Notes: generated by a model not told the origin, from the letters alone. A DNA stretch of 64,000 bases from Prochlorococcus marinus str. MIT 9314 (GCF_000760035.1 NZ_JNAO01000008.1:1-64000), one strand, 5' to 3'; counted from the first letter of the stretch, positions 18,465 to 28,524 are shown. A program made the numbers and translations.

Positions 18465-18539
18465 TTTTGATTCAACTTGTTCTATTTTAATATTAATTTC
18501 TTACTTAACACACTACTAAGGAATTAAAGATTGCAACTT

Positions 18540-19094
18540 ATGAAATTCTTTTTTTCAATCATAACCTCAGTTTTTCTGTTCCTCGGAATTACTCCAGTCG
18601 CTCTAGCTGCAAATGGGCCTGCCTTAAACGCAGATAGAGCTAGCACAGAATATACTGCTTCAGCCCTCACAAAATGCGCCGAAAATCCCAAATTCATTGA
18701 GAGAGCAAGTTCTGCTACTACACAAAAAGACATCGCAAGATTTGAAAGATACGGAAAAGCATCATGCGGAGATGATGGTCTTCCACATTTAATAATTGGT
18801 CCTCCTCTTGAGCCTTGGGGAGCACTTTTAAATAGAGGTCATGAAGGAGATTTACTTATTCCTGGAATATTGTTCATTTACATTGCTGGAATTATAGGTT
18901 GGTCAGGAAGAGAGTATCTAATTGAATCAAAAAAGACTAAGAATCCAGCAGATCTTGAGATCATTATTGACCTAGACTTAGCGAGAAAATGTCTTGTAAA
19001 AGGAGCGCAATGGCCTCTTCTTGCTAATAAACAAGGTAGAAATGGTGATTTAAGAGAGAAAGATAACAATATTACACTTAATGGTCCTCGCTAA
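18540..19094 (+). CDS. psaF: Photosystem I subunit III (PsaF)
   Basis: A signal peptide (MKFFFSIITSVFLFLGITPVALA) precedes a lumenal domain with ALTKCAENPKF and the two Cys of PsaF, then DGLPHLIIGPPLEPWG and a transmembrane helix (IPGILFIYIAGIIGWSGREY). PsaF lies at the periphery of photosystem I and with PsaJ helps dock lumenal electron donors. An in-frame TTG at 18531 would add three residues, but the ATG at 18540 has an AAGGAA-type ribosome site upstream and is preferred. psaJ follows 25 bp later. Confidence 0.95.
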   Translation: MKFFFSIITSVFLFLGITPVALAANGPALNADRASTEYTASALTKCAENPKFIERASSATTQKDIARFERYGKASCGDDGLPHLIIGPPLEPWGALLNRGHEGDLLIPGILFIYIAGIIGWSGREYLIESKKTKNPADLEIIIDLDLARKCLVKGAQWPLLANKQGRNGDLREKDNNITLNGPR

Positions 19095-19119
19095 AAATCT
19101 TTAAACTTTCATAAAAAAA

Positions 19120-19254
19120 ATGTTCAAAATTCTAAACACAAAATTTGTCAGATCTGCTCCAGTGGTAGCAGCTATTTGGCTAAGCCTTACAGCTGGAATA
19201 ATTATTGAATTTAATAGGTTTTTCCCAGATTTATTATTCCATCCAATGAGTTGA
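19120..19254 (+). CDS. psaJ: Photosystem I subunit IX (PsaJ)
   Basis: A 44-residue frame found in the gap after psaF. It begins [20 protein letters not shown], continues with one hydrophobic helix ([16 protein letters not shown]), and ends LLFHPMS. Length, helix position and the [11 protein letters not shown] ending match PsaJ, which binds chlorophyll next to PsaF. The psaF-psaJ order is the standard cyanobacterial operon. Confidence 0.95.
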   Translation: MFKILNTKFVRSAPVVAAIWLSLTAGIIIEFNRFFPDLLFHPMS

Positions 19255-19263
19255 AAAAGAGAA

Positions 19264-19293
19264 AATAATCAAGTTTTTATTAACTTGATTATT
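19264..19293. terminator. Shared terminator of psaFJ and gmk
   Basis: A 12-bp perfect stem (AATAATCAAGTT at 19264-19275, complement at 19282-19293) with loop TTTATT and a run of eight T at 19292-19299. It terminates psaFJ rightward. The stem contains the gmk stop codon, and in the leftward direction it is followed by a weaker T-rich tract, so it may serve both operons. Confidence 0.82.
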
Positions 19294-19823
19294 TTTTTTG
19301 CTGTTTCATCAACATTGTTATTTGTTAATGCAAAATCAAATTGATTTGATACTGAAATCTCATAATTAGCCCTTAAGAGTCTTTTTTTAATTGCCTCTTC
19401 TTTTTCTGTACCTCTATTTCTTATTCTTCTCTCTAACTCTTCTTTATCCGGAGGAAGTAAAAATATTGACAGTGAATTAGGAAACTTATTTTTTATTTGC
19501 CTTGCACCCTCTACTTCAATTTCAAGTAGTACGGTAAATCCCTTTTCAATTTTCTCATTAACAGAAGACAAAGGCGTTCCATAGTAGTTTCCAGCGAATT
19601 GAGCCCATTCAAGGAACAGGTTTCGTTCAATCATTTCTTTAAACTTTTCTTGATTTAAAAAGTAGTAATTTTCTCCTTCCTTCTCTCCATCTCTAGGTTC
19701 TCGAGTAGTTGCAGATATTGAAAGCCAAAAATTTTTTTCTTTACCTAATATTTCTTTAATAACTGTTCCTTTACCTACCCCGCTGGGTCCAGTAAGGATA
19801 ATAAGTTTTTTTTGATTTTTCAT
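19269..19823 (-). CDS. gmk: Guanylate kinase
   Basis: A 184-residue P-loop kinase (GMP + ATP to GDP). The P-loop is LTGPSGVGKGTVIKE (residues 10-24), the GMP-binding signature is ISATTREPRDGEKEGENYYF, and FLEWAQFAGNYYGTP follows. Its 3' end lies within the shared hairpin terminator. Length normal for the family. Confidence 0.96.
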   Translation of the reverse strand: MKNQKKLIILTGPSGVGKGTVIKEILGKEKNFWLSISATTREPRDGEKEGENYYFLNQEKFKEMIERNLFLEWAQFAGNYYGTPLSSVNEKIEKGFTVLLEIEVEGARQIKNKFPNSLSIFLLPPDKEELERRIRNRGTEKEEAIKKRLLRANYEISVSNQFDFALTNNNVDETAKKIIKLIKT

Positions 19824-19872
19824 ATTAAATTTTTTACAGTAAAATAAACGTCTTGTGAATTAAGAAGGAATA

Positions 19873-21597
19873 ATGCAAAAAGGTGTTCCACAGATAATGG
19901 ACATTACATCTATTAGATCTGTCTTGCATTATTTGACAAGGAATATCTTACCTACAAAGTTTGAAACTGCCCAACAACCAGAGCCCAATACAATTCAATT
20001 ATGTTTCAGAGGAGTTGATTCTCAAACATGGTTAGAAGTTTCATGGAATGGAGACTCTCCTAGAATACTAAAGATAAATAAGCCAGAAAAGATTGGGAGA
20101 GAAAGCACACTTTCTAAACAAATAAGATATGGATTAAAGTATATGGCTTTAATTTCGATTGATCAAGATGATTTCGAGAGAGTTATAAAATTTAGTTTTG
20201 CGAAAAAACCTGGAGATGAAATTAATAAGTATTTAATTTTTGAATTAATGGGAAAACATAGTAATATTTTTTATCTGGATAATAAACAAAAAATAATTGC
20301 CGTTGGTAAACAAATTAAATCAAGTCAATCTAGTTTTAGAACAATTTCAACAGGATCAATTTATTCTGGCCCTCCAGTCAATCTCAAAAAACAACCTAGA
20401 GAAGATGAGTCTTTTCAATCATGGAAAGACTCAATTTCAATAGTGCCTGAGTCATTGAAATACTGTTTAATAAATACCTATCAAGGAGTAAGCCCTATCC
20501 TCACAAAACAATTAGAGGTTTTTAGCGCAACTGTTAATTCAGAAATAATGGAAAAAAATATTGATTTCATTAGCAACTCAGACTTAAAGGAGATATTTAA
20601 AAATTGGAAGATTTGGATAAATAGGTTTAAAAACAATAACTTTTATTTTTCTACATTCAACAAAGATTTTTATTGCGTTTGGTTTTTTAATAAGGAAATT
20701 AATTGCGAAAATAAAATAGATTTATGCACAAGTTTAGAGAATTATTATGATTATCATCTGAAACAAAAAAAGCTTGAATTATTGGAAAAGAAAATTGAAG
20801 GGATAATTTTTAAACAGACCAATACTGAGAAAAAGAATTTAAATATTCAATATGATCTTCTGACAAAATCAGAAAACTACGAGATATATAAAGAAAAAGC
20901 TGATAATATATTCGCCTCACATGAAATTAAAAAACAAGATATTACAAAGGGACAAAAACTATATAAAAAATCAAAAAAACTAAAGAGATCTAGAGAATTA
21001 ATAAAAGAAAGATTAAGTATTTACAAAACAAATATAGAGAGATTAGACGAATTCACTACGCTTCTAGAAAATTTAAATTCTTTAAATCATGAAAAACTTT
21101 CTATGAGAATCAAACTGCTAGAAGAAATTATGGAAGAAATTTGTAACGAGTTTAATATCAATATCAAAAAGCAAAGAGAAGATCAGAAAAGTACATATGA
21201 GATAGAGTCTTCACCAATTCAAGTTGACACTCCCACAGGATTAAAGCTTCAGGTAGGGAGAAATATGAGGCAAAATGATTTAATAAGCTTTAAGTTCTCA
21301 AAAAAAGGCGATTTATGGTTTCATGCACAGGAATCACCAGGAAGTCATGTAGTTTTGAAGTCTTCATCTCAAGTAGCATCTGAACAAGATCTTCAAATAG
21401 CTGCAGATTTAGCTGCTTTATTTAGTAAGGCAAAAAGAAACATTAAAGTTCCAATTAATTTGGTAAAGATTAAAGATTTGCAAAAAATCAAAAACGGAGG
21501 ACCGGGTTGCGTTTCTTTTAAGAATGGAGAAATTATTTGGGGAAATCCTACAAGAGGAGAAGATTACATTAAAAAAAATCTTAAAACAGAAATTTAG
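19873..21597 (+). CDS. RqcH/NFACT-family ribosome quality control protein (formerly FbpA-like)
   Basis: A 574-residue protein with the four-part NFACT order: NFACT-N (about 8-240, with LIFELMGKHSNIFYLDN), a helix-hairpin region, a long coiled coil (about 290-440), and C-terminal NFACT-R (GDLWFHAQESPGSHVVLKSS near 476-495). RqcH/NEMF proteins bind 50S-peptidyl-tRNA and recruit tRNA-Ala to add alanine tails to stalled chains. The conserved DR pair of NFACT-N reads ER here (DDFERVIKF near residue 99). The start could be the ATG at 19873 or an ATG 24 bp later (MDITSIRS). Confidence 0.87.
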   Translation: MQKGVPQIMDITSIRSVLHYLTRNILPTKFETAQQPEPNTIQLCFRGVDSQTWLEVSWNGDSPRILKINKPEKIGRESTLSKQIRYGLKYMALISIDQDDFERVIKFSFAKKPGDEINKYLIFELMGKHSNIFYLDNKQKIIAVGKQIKSSQSSFRTISTGSIYSGPPVNLKKQPREDESFQSWKDSISIVPESLKYCLINTYQGVSPILTKQLEVFSATVNSEIMEKNIDFISNSDLKEIFKNWKIWINRFKNNNFYFSTFNKDFYCVWFFNKEINCENKIDLCTSLENYYDYHLKQKKLELLEKKIEGIIFKQTNTEKKNLNIQYDLLTKSENYEIYKEKADNIFASHEIKKQDITKGQKLYKKSKKLKRSRELIKERLSIYKTNIERLDEFTTLLENLNSLNHEKLSMRIKLLEEIMEEICNEFNINIKKQREDQKSTYEIESSPIQVDTPTGLKLQVGRNMRQNDLISFKFSKKGDLWFHAQESPGSHVVLKSSSQVASEQDLQIAADLAALFSKAKRNIKVPINLVKIKDLQKIKNGGPGCVSFKNGEIIWGNPTRGEDYIKKNLKTEI

Positions 21598-21626
21598 TTT
21601 ATAATAAAAAAAATTTTTAAAACTAA

Positions 21627-21887
21627 ATGTTTGATTTTCTTTTAGGCACTCATGAATTTTTAGGAAATCATAGTTTTCCAGAATTTATTGTTGGATATCT
21701 ATTTGGTGCCGCATTAATAATTGGAGCTCCTACTGTTTTCTTACTACTTGCCTTCGTAAGCGCTTTAATGAAAACAAATGGGAAAATGGGTGGTTATAGA
21801 GAATATGAAACATATGGTGAATCATCTTTAAATGATGCCCCTCCTTTTTTATTACCAGATCCAACAAATCCTAAATTAAGCAAATAA
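21627..21887 (+). CDS. Small conserved membrane protein, 86 residues
   Basis: One strong hydrophobic segment (FIVGYLFGAALIIGAPTVFL, about 20-39) extending to about residue 47. It is preceded by a short His-containing amphipathic start (MFDFLLGTHEFLGNHSFPE) and followed by a soluble tail rich in Gly, Tyr and Pro (YREYETYGESSLNDAPPFLL). The gene lies 29 bp after rqcH and 80 bp before tatC on the same strand. I do not recognise a named family; a thylakoid location is a guess from context. Confidence 0.65.
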   Translation: MFDFLLGTHEFLGNHSFPEFIVGYLFGAALIIGAPTVFLLLAFVSALMKTNGKMGGYREYETYGESSLNDAPPFLLPDPTNPKLSK

Positions 21888-21967
21888 TTAAGTTAATCGA
21901 ACAATAAATTGGACTTTGACAATAGTAGTTTTAAACCTTTTTCTTACACAATTTTTATCAAATAATA

Positions 21968-22726
21968 ATGAAAGGTACAGGTCAAAGTGAAAAAAAATTA
22001 TCAGATTCAATGAGTTTTAGTGATCATTTAGAGGAGCTTCGTCGAAGGATACTAAACTCAATTTACTCAATACTTATTTCAATATTCTTTAGTTTTCTCA
22101 TCATAAAGCCATTAATATCTTTTTTAGAAATTCCAGCTGGTGATATTCATTTACTACAACTTGCTCCAGGAGAGTTTTTATTTGTCGCTATTAAAGTTGC
22201 AGGTTACAGCGGATTGATAGTTTCTATGCCTTATATTTTTTATCAAATAATATTATTCATTTCTCCTGGTTTAACAAAACAAGAAAAAAGCCTTATCTTG
22301 CCTGCAGTTTTTGGTTCAGGTCTTCTATTTTTTTTAGGATTAATTTTTTCATGGTGGATATTAGTCCCTGCAGCAATAAATTTCTTCATTAGTTTTGGTG
22401 CTGATATTGTTGAACCAACTTGGTCTATAGAAAGATATTTTGATTTTGTTCTCTTATTAATGTCTAGCACTGCAATAGCTTTTCAATTGCCAGTATTACA
22501 ATTTATCCTTGGTTCTCTTGGAATAATCACAACAGAAAAAATGATTTCAAATTGGAAGATAGTTGTAATTTCCTCTGCAATATTATCTGCAGTGATTACC
22601 CCTTCAACTGACCCATTGACTATGTCATTACTATCTATATCGATTGTGTTTTTATTTTTTGTGGGTACTGGATTAACTTACTTATCAGAAAATCTTAAGT
22701 CAAAAACTCTTTCATCTTCTCATTAA
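21968..22726 (+). CDS. tatC: Sec-independent protein translocase TatC
   Basis: A 252-residue six-helix membrane protein that recognises twin-arginine signals. The N-terminal MSFSDHLEELRRRILNSI (residues 15-32) and the helix 2-3 region LAPGEFLFVAIKVAGYSG with the conserved Glu and FVSPG/ILFISPGLTKQEK are diagnostic. Its 3' end overlaps the convergent DUF3067 gene by 32 bp. The next rightward gene, petC, encodes a Tat-signal Rieske protein. Confidence 0.95.
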   Translation: MKGTGQSEKKLSDSMSFSDHLEELRRRILNSIYSILISIFFSFLIIKPLISFLEIPAGDIHLLQLAPGEFLFVAIKVAGYSGLIVSMPYIFYQIILFISPGLTKQEKSLILPAVFGSGLLFFLGLIFSWWILVPAAINFFISFGADIVEPTWSIERYFDFVLLLMSSTAIAFQLPVLQFILGSLGIITTEKMISNWKIVVISSAILSAVITPSTDPLTMSLLSISIVFLFFVGTGLTYLSENLKSKTLSSSH

Positions 22727-23012
22727 GATCTAATTGCAAGCTGACAGCTCTACCTAACCTTGGCTTAGCATTGACTTTCTTTAGCCATTCCCTTACTTCT
22801 TCTGAATATCCACATCTATTTAAAATCTCGATTTTATCAGCTATTGATTTTTTATATTCATCTTCACTTAAAGGGAACGATTCCTGTCCAAGAAATCCCC
22901 ACATCATTTGAAAATAAACGAATTTTCCTCTTCTAAAGAGTCTAAAATCATATTTTTTCCCCCAGCGATGAATCAAATAATGTATAACTTCATCTACTAG
23001 CAATGGGTTCAT
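22695..23012 (-). CDS. DUF3067 family protein
   Basis: A 105-residue soluble protein matching the cyanobacterial/plastid DUF3067 family: VDEVIHYLIHRWGKKYDFRL at 6-25, FVYFQMMWGFLGQESFPLSE, and NAKPRLGRAVSLQLDL near the end. Function unknown. It is transcribed against tatC and overlaps its last 32 bp, so the two transcripts are complementary there. Confidence 0.85.
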   Translation of the reverse strand: MNPLLVDEVIHYLIHRWGKKYDFRLFRRGKFVYFQMMWGFLGQESFPLSEDEYKKSIADKIEILNRCGYSEEVREWLKKVNAKPRLGRAVSLQLDLNEKMKEFLT

Positions 23013-23135
23013 TTAAATCAATTAATTAAGACTTCCTAAACTTTTACTTTAAATTATTAAAAGTCCTATCTATTTGCAACAGAAAATGAACAATTTGATC
23101 CATAATAACTAATAAATAACAGAACCAAGTAGCGA

Positions 23136-23672
23136 ATGACTCAATTAAGTTCCAATGATGTCCCTTCTATGGGTCGAAGGCAATTTATGAATCTTCTTAC
23201 ATTTGGTACTGCAACTGGTGTAGCTTTAGGAGCCCTTTACCCTGTAGCGAATTATTTCATGCCTCTAAGAGCAGGCGGTGGTGGTGGTGGAACTTCTGCT
23301 AAAGATGAATTAGGGAATCCAATAACTAAGACAGGTTGGTTAGCTACCCATCAAGCAGGAGACAGAAGTCTAGTTCAGGGTTTAAAGGGAGATCCAACTT
23401 ATTTAATAGTTAATGAGGGTGGGGAAATAGGAGAATTTGGTTTAAATGCAATTTGTACTCATTTAGGTTGTGTTGTCCCATGGGATAGTGGTGCTAATAA
23501 ATTTATATGTCCTTGTCATGGCAGTCAGTACGATACTAACGGGAAGGTAGTAAGAGGGCCTGCGCCTTTATCTTTAGCTTTAGCTCATGTCGATATTGAA
23601 GATGATGCTGTACTCGTCAAACAATGGTCAGAAACTGACTTTAGAACTAATGAAAATCCATGGTGGGCATAA
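23136..23672 (+). CDS. petC: Cytochrome b6f Rieske iron-sulfur protein
   Basis: A 178-residue protein. A twin-arginine signal anchor ([20 protein letters not shown], residues 9-28) is followed by a Gly-rich hinge (about 46-52) and the Rieske domain with [11 protein letters not shown] and CPCHGSQYD, the Cys/His pairs that bind the 2Fe-2S cluster. It transfers electrons from plastoquinol to cytochrome f. petA starts 4 bp after its stop. Confidence 0.97.
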   Translation: MTQLSSNDVPSMGRRQFMNLLTFGTATGVALGALYPVANYFMPLRAGGGGGGTSAKDELGNPITKTGWLATHQAGDRSLVQGLKGDPTYLIVNEGGEIGEFGLNAICTHLGCVVPWDSGANKFICPCHGSQYDTNGKVVRGPAPLSLALAHVDIEDDAVLVKQWSETDFRTNENPWWA

Positions 23673-23676
23673 AAAA

Positions 23677-24630
23677 ATGAAAGGTCTTAAAAATCAAATC
23701 ATGAAAAAAACAAGTTTATTTATCTGTACTTTGCTTTGCATTTCAAGCATTGTGTTTTACCCAAAGATCAGTTTTGCTTATCCATTTTGGGCTCAGCAAA
23801 ACTACGAATCCCCAAGAGAAGCCACAGGGAAGATAGTCTGTGCAAATTGTCATCTAGCTCAGATGCCTACAATTGCAGAGGTTCCACAATCTGTTGGAGC
23901 AGACAGCGTTTTCAAAGCTGTAGTCAAAATACCCTACAAAAATGATTTAAAAGAGATAGGGGCTGATGGTTCGGAAGTCCCATTACAAGTTGGTGCTGTT
24001 GTAATGCTACCTGATGGCTTTAAACTTGCTCCACAAGAAAGATGGACCGATGAAATAAAAGAGGAGACAGAAGGGGTTTATTTCACTAATTACAGTGAGG
24101 AGAAAGATAATATCATTATCGTCGGACCTTTACCTGGCGATACCAATAAAGAAATCGTTTTCCCTGTACTTTCCCCAGACCCATCCACTAATAAAGAATA
24201 TCACTATGGGAAATACTCATTACATATTGGAGGCAATAGAGGTAGAGGTCAGGTATATCCAACTGGAGATAAGAGCAATAATGTAGTATTCACTTCTTCC
24301 ACCGCAGGAACTATAAATTCAATAGAAACAATTGAAGATGGTAGCTATCAAGTCAATATAGAAAACGATAATGGTGAAATAACTACTGAAGCAGTCCCTC
24401 TTGGTCCTCAACTTATTGTAAAAGAGCAAGACAAAATTAATATAGGTGACCCTCTTACTAATGATCCCAACGTTGGTGGCTTTGGGCAATTAGATGCTGA
24501 GGTTGTACTTCAGAGCCCTTATAGAGTTATTGGATTGATTGCATTCTTCATTGGTGTAGGCTTAACACAAATACTTTTGGTATTAAAGAAAAAACAAGTA
24601 GAAAAAGTGCAAGCAGCAGAGGGTATCTAA
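23677..24630 (+). CDS. petA: Cytochrome f
   Basis: A 317-residue precursor. The signal peptide ends [20 protein letters not shown], where the mature N-terminal Tyr provides the axial haem ligand, and CANCH (haem c attachment) follows near residue 59. A large lumenal domain ends in one membrane anchor ([20 protein letters not shown]) and a short stromal tail. The frame is open further upstream into petC, but the ATG at 23677, 4 bp after the petC stop, gives the expected length. An ATG at 23701 is an alternative. Confidence 0.96.
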   Translation: MKGLKNQIMKKTSLFICTLLCISSIVFYPKISFAYPFWAQQNYESPREATGKIVCANCHLAQMPTIAEVPQSVGADSVFKAVVKIPYKNDLKEIGADGSEVPLQVGAVVMLPDGFKLAPQERWTDEIKEETEGVYFTNYSEEKDNIIIVGPLPGDTNKEIVFPVLSPDPSTNKEYHYGKYSLHIGGNRGRGQVYPTGDKSNNVVFTSSTAGTINSIETIEDGSYQVNIENDNGEITTEAVPLGPQLIVKEQDKINIGDPLTNDPNVGGFGQLDAEVVLQSPYRVIGLIAFFIGVGLTQILLVLKKKQVEKVQAAEGI

Positions 24631-24640
24631 CTTTCTCTAA

Positions 24641-25534
24641 ATGCTTATACTTCAAGCTTTTATACAATCTCCAGGAGAAACTTTTTTAAATTTAGGATTT
24701 ATAACTATTAGATGGTACGGACTTCTTATTTCGGTTTCAGTTTTAATAGGCCTATTTGTTTCTAAAAAACTAGCAAAGTCAAGAAATATTGACCCAGAGT
24801 ACATTAGTGAAATACTTCCATCATTAATAATCTCTTCAATAATTGGAGCTAGAGCTTATTACGTAATTTTTGAGTGGAGGCAATATAGCGGAGAGAACTT
24901 TTTTACTTCTTTTGAACTATTCAAAAACATCATTCAAATACCTTCTTTTCTTGCAGTTTGGGAAGGAGGCATAGCAATCCATGGAGGTCTAATTGGAGGA
25001 TTAATATCTATTATCTACTTCTGTAAGTCGAAAAAAATTAATTTAAAAACTTTTATAGATATATTAATACCCTCGATTATTCTTGGACAATCAATAGGAA
25101 GGTGGGGAAATTTTTTCAATAATGAAGCATTTGGAGTTCCTACAAATTTGCCATGGAAATTATTTATACCTATCCAAAATAGGCCTTTAGAATTTATTAA
25201 TTATGAATTTTTTCATCCTACATTTCTATATGAGTCATTGTGGAATCTTTTAATTTTCATCGTCCTTATTATTACCTTTAATAAACAAAATAAAACAGAT
25301 TTTTTCAGGCCTGGCTTTATTAGCTGTCTTTATTTAATAAGTTATAGCTTTGGAAGATTCTGGATTGAAGGTTTAAGAACTGACCCACTATGCATTGGTG
25401 GACTTCCACCTTTTTGTGATGGCGGTATAAGAATGGCTCAATTTATAAGTATTTTTCTATTTTCTTCTGGATTAATTGGAATATTTTTTTTAAGATTGAG
25501 AACATATAGTGGGAAAAATAGAAAGAATGGATAA
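24641..25534 (+). CDS. lgt: Prolipoprotein diacylglyceryl transferase
   Basis: A 297-residue membrane enzyme that adds diacylglycerol to the lipobox cysteine. Hallmarks: IRWYGLLIS near 23, [16 protein letters not shown] near 104 with the conserved His, and [17 protein letters not shown] near 147 with the essential Arg/Asn motif. It follows petA by 10 bp. The window itself contains predicted lipoproteins that would be clients. Confidence 0.96.
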   Translation: MLILQAFIQSPGETFLNLGFITIRWYGLLISVSVLIGLFVSKKLAKSRNIDPEYISEILPSLIISSIIGARAYYVIFEWRQYSGENFFTSFELFKNIIQIPSFLAVWEGGIAIHGGLIGGLISIIYFCKSKKINLKTFIDILIPSIILGQSIGRWGNFFNNEAFGVPTNLPWKLFIPIQNRPLEFINYEFFHPTFLYESLWNLLIFIVLIITFNKQNKTDFFRPGFISCLYLISYSFGRFWIEGLRTDPLCIGGLPPFCDGGIRMAQFISIFLFSSGLIGIFFLRLRTYSGKNRKNG

Positions 25535-26282
25535 CAAAATATCCTTTATTGGTGTTGGTCCAGGCGATCCAGAATTATTAACTTTAAAAGCATTAAAAAA
25601 GATAAAAATTGCAGATGTTATTATTTGGACTGATTCTCTAATTCCTGAAAAGATATTAGATTCTGCTAAAGAAGGTTCTGAAAAAATAAAAACGAGTTCC
25701 CTCAACTTAGAGCAAATCACATCAATCATGATAGAAAAATTTCAGGCAGGGAAAACTGTTGTAAGGTTGCATGATGGAGACCCTTGCCTTTTTGGTGCAA
25801 TTAGAGAGCAAATCGAAATTTTAAAAAACGAAAAAATTGAAATCGAGGTTGTTCCTGGAGTAAGTGCTTTTCAAGTTGCTGCAGCATATCATGAAGCTGA
25901 GTTAACCATCCCTGAATTAACGCAAACAATAATTTTAACTAGAGCAGGTGGGCGCACAGGGATGCCCGAGAAAGAATCCCTTAAAGATCTCGCGAAACAC
26001 AATTCCTCTTTATGTCTTTATCTAAGTGCTAGGCATGTGAAAAGGTCTCAAGAAACTTTACTAGAGTTTTACCCTCCAGAGACTAAAGTGATAGTTGGAT
26101 TTAGAGTATCTTGGGATGATGGTTGGACATCATTAATAGAATTAAAAGATATGGAAAAATTTTCTATTGAGAAAAAACTAATTAGAACAACCATTTACAT
26201 AATTAGCCCAGCAATTAGTAATTCTCAAAAAAGATCTAATCTTTATAATCCATCTTATAAGCATCTCTTTAGGAATAAATAA
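25527..26282 (+). CDS. cobM: Precorrin-4 C11-methyltransferase
   Basis: A tetrapyrrole methylase of the corrinoid pathway. [20 protein letters not shown] opens the fold, with [12 protein letters not shown] and [19 protein letters not shown] as SAM/substrate loops; [17 protein letters not shown] matches CobM/CbiF. The ATG at 25527 overlaps the lgt stop by 8 bp and is preferred to the GTG at 25509, which adds six residues. Prochlorococcus is known to make a B12-type cofactor of its own. Confidence 0.92.
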   Translation: MDNKISFIGVGPGDPELLTLKALKKIKIADVIIWTDSLIPEKILDSAKEGSEKIKTSSLNLEQITSIMIEKFQAGKTVVRLHDGDPCLFGAIREQIEILKNEKIEIEVVPGVSAFQVAAAYHEAELTIPELTQTIILTRAGGRTGMPEKESLKDLAKHNSSLCLYLSARHVKRSQETLLEFYPPETKVIVGFRVSWDDGWTSLIELKDMEKFSIEKKLIRTTIYIISPAISNSQKRSNLYNPSYKHLFRNK

Positions 26283-26337
26283 TCTTAAAGTTGATAGAAA
26301 AATATTAATTACTATAATTAGTAAAAATTTATTTGCT

Positions 26338-26832
26338 TTGAAAGAAATAAAATCTGTTTCGGGAATCAACAATAAAGGAGGAGATTCCTCTTTAAAGAGA
26401 ATCGGAAATTTCATTAAAGAGGCTAGGTTAAGTAAAAATCAATCAATTGAAGAATTGGCTTCTGATTTAAAAATTGGAGCTCATCAACTTGAAGCCATAG
26501 AGGAAGGTAATGAAGAAAAACTACCTGAAAAAGTATTTATCAAAGCAATGATTAGACGGATTTCACAGAAGCTAAAACTTGATACAGAATTTTTAATGGA
26601 TGAATTCAAGACAGAGAGGAAAGAAGTGAAAATTGAAGAAATAGTTGAAGAGGTTTCCAAAAAAAATTATAAATCTAGGCCATCTAAGAACTTTAATCCA
26701 CTAGGATTCCTAATATTTATTTTAATTTCAGGCTTTCTCGGACTAATCGCCTCGTCTTTAATTTTCAATTTATTTTCAGATTCTTCTCAGAATCAAACTC
26801 CAAAACAAGAACTTATTAAAAAAACTAAATAA
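26338..26832 (+). CDS. RodZ-like helix-turn-helix membrane protein
   Basis: A 164-residue protein. An N-terminal XRE/HTH_25 domain (IGNFIKEARLSKNQSIEELA, about 21-40, then IGAHQLEAIEEGNEEKLPEK) is followed by a charged linker and one transmembrane helix (NPLGFLIFILISGFLGLIAS). This is the RodZ layout, which tethers MreB in rod-shaped cells, but the periplasmic domain is almost absent. The start is a TTG, since no ATG precedes the HTH. Its stop overlaps the convergent ppx by 8 bp. Confidence 0.78.
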   Translation: MKEIKSVSGINNKGGDSSLKRIGNFIKEARLSKNQSIEELASDLKIGAHQLEAIEEGNEEKLPEKVFIKAMIRRISQKLKLDTEFLMDEFKTERKEVKIEEIVEEVSKKNYKSRPSKNFNPLGFLIFILISGFLGLIASSLIFNLFSDSSQNQTPKQELIKKTK

Positions 26833-28420
26833 CTTTTAATTCCAAATTCTTTAGTTCTTTTATTACATTACGGCATAATCCTAAGTTCCATTTTTCAAGA
26901 AGAAGATCATGGTTTCTATCTAATGGCAAAAGTTGAAATGTAAGATTATTTTCTTGCAATTTTATTTGAACTGAGGAGATCACCTTGTCAGGTCTTTGAT
27001 CAAGAGCTGCTGCTAGTCTCAGGATTAATGACATTTCAAGAACTAATGTTTTATCTTCTTTGGATATTAAATTTTGCCAAGACTCATGTCTTTTCTTGGG
27101 TAGATTCTTTCTATGGTACCTAGCAATTGAAGCAATAATATTTGTTTCTGCTTCAGAATATCCCAACAACTCACAATTTTTTATTAAGTACCAAGAGTGT
27201 TTGTGATATGAACCAACATTCACATATTTCCCACAATTATAAAGATTAGAAGCTGCCCAAAGAAGTTCTTTAGCTTTAGGGTCATTATCGCTATGAAAGA
27301 TATTTTTAGTCTGATCATAGATTTGAAAGGCAATATCAATAACTTTCTCAGCTCTTGTATTGTCTACTCCAAACTTTTTGGCCTGATGAACTATAGTTGT
27401 TTTTCTAATATTGCCTTGAATATTTAACTCATTTTTAATTATCCCTTTACGAAGCATCCAATCTACAACTAAACCTTCTCGAAGAGCCCTCTCACTTATT
27501 ATTAATTCATCAAAGTTCAACATCTCCATTGCTGTGTTTAATATCAATGCTCCTGGAATAATTATTTCTGCTCTTCTCTCACTTAATGACGGTATTTTCT
27601 TTATTTCCGAAACCGGCAATTTAAGTAGTTTTTCCAATACATTTTGCAAATTTTCCCTGTTAAATTTATAACCATGCAACTTTTGTTTAGATTCTCCCAA
27701 ATCATCTATAATTAAATTTCCTAATGAGGTTGCAGTGCCACTGGTTGCAATCAAAGATAAAGGCTTATCTCCCTTAGATCTACTCTTTATTTTTCGAACA
27801 GAGGGCTCTAAAGATCCTTTAATAAAAGTTGTTAGAAAACTCAATCTTTCTGAATTTATAGACTCTTTATTTAAAAAATCATTTTTAAGTCTTACCGCAC
27901 CAATTCTCGAACTGGTTAGAGCTATAGCATCTTTTTTATCTGCAAGTATTAATTCTGTAGATCCTCCTCCAATATCTATAATTACAAAAGACTGATCTTT
28001 TAAAGCCATACCAGAAAGAACCCCAAGGTAAATTAATCTAGCTTCCTCAGAACCACTTATCATTTCTATTTGAATATCAGTTTCATCAAGAACTCTTCTA
28101 ATAAAATCTTGACCGTTTGGAGCTTCCCTAACTGCACTTGTTGCTGCTGTTACTATTTGTTTTACTCCATTACTTTTACAATATTCCTTAAATCGCTTAA
28201 GAGTAACTAATGCCCTTTGGATTGATTCTTCAGTAAGATTTCCCTCATCATCTCTTTCTCCAAGACGAGTGGTTGATTTATCAGTGAATTTTATTGAAAA
28301 TGATTTTAATTCTAGATTAATTTCTGCTACCAAGAGATGTGTAGAGTTAGTTCCAATATCTATAGAAGCTACTAAAATTTGCGTTTCTTGAAAATATCTT
28401 AAATCTTGTTTCTGTATCAT
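26825..28420 (-). CDS. ppx: Exopolyphosphatase (Ppx/GppA family)
   Basis: A 531-residue ASKHA-fold protein with a C-terminal HD-like helical region. ASIDIGTNSTHLLVAEI (residues 18-34) is the phosphate 1 loop and VIIDIGGGSTELIL (about 144-157) the phosphate 2 loop, with the catalytic Glu in ATSAVREAPNGQDFIRRVLD. It releases phosphate from polyphosphate or pppGpp. The length matches full Ppx with the HD part (YHRKNLPKKRHESW near 443). Confidence 0.93.
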   Translation of the reverse strand: MIQKQDLRYFQETQILVASIDIGTNSTHLLVAEINLELKSFSIKFTDKSTTRLGERDDEGNLTEESIQRALVTLKRFKEYCKSNGVKQIVTAATSAVREAPNGQDFIRRVLDETDIQIEMISGSEEARLIYLGVLSGMALKDQSFVIIDIGGGSTELILADKKDAIALTSSRIGAVRLKNDFLNKESINSERLSFLTTFIKGSLEPSVRKIKSRSKGDKPLSLIATSGTATSLGNLIIDDLGESKQKLHGYKFNRENLQNVLEKLLKLPVSEIKKIPSLSERRAEIIIPGALILNTAMEMLNFDELIISERALREGLVVDWMLRKGIIKNELNIQGNIRKTTIVHQAKKFGVDNTRAEKVIDIAFQIYDQTKNIFHSDNDPKAKELLWAASNLYNCGKYVNVGSYHKHSWYLIKNCELLGYSEAETNIIASIARYHRKNLPKKRHESWQNLISKEDKTLVLEMSLILRLAAALDQRPDKVISSVQIKLQENNLTFQLLPLDRNHDLLLEKWNLGLCRNVIKELKNLELKVI

Positions 28421-28524
28421 TTCTTTTTATGAGATGCAGATATCTTTAATCCATTAATAAATATACCCAAGATTGATTATTAAATAATAGAAATCATTTA
28501 ATACTAGTAAGATTATTTAAAGTT

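Noticed and set aside
23587-23676. Longer N-terminus of cytochrome f overlapping petC
   Set aside because: It would delay the signal peptide by 30 residues; the ATG at 23677 right after the petC stop fits the family.
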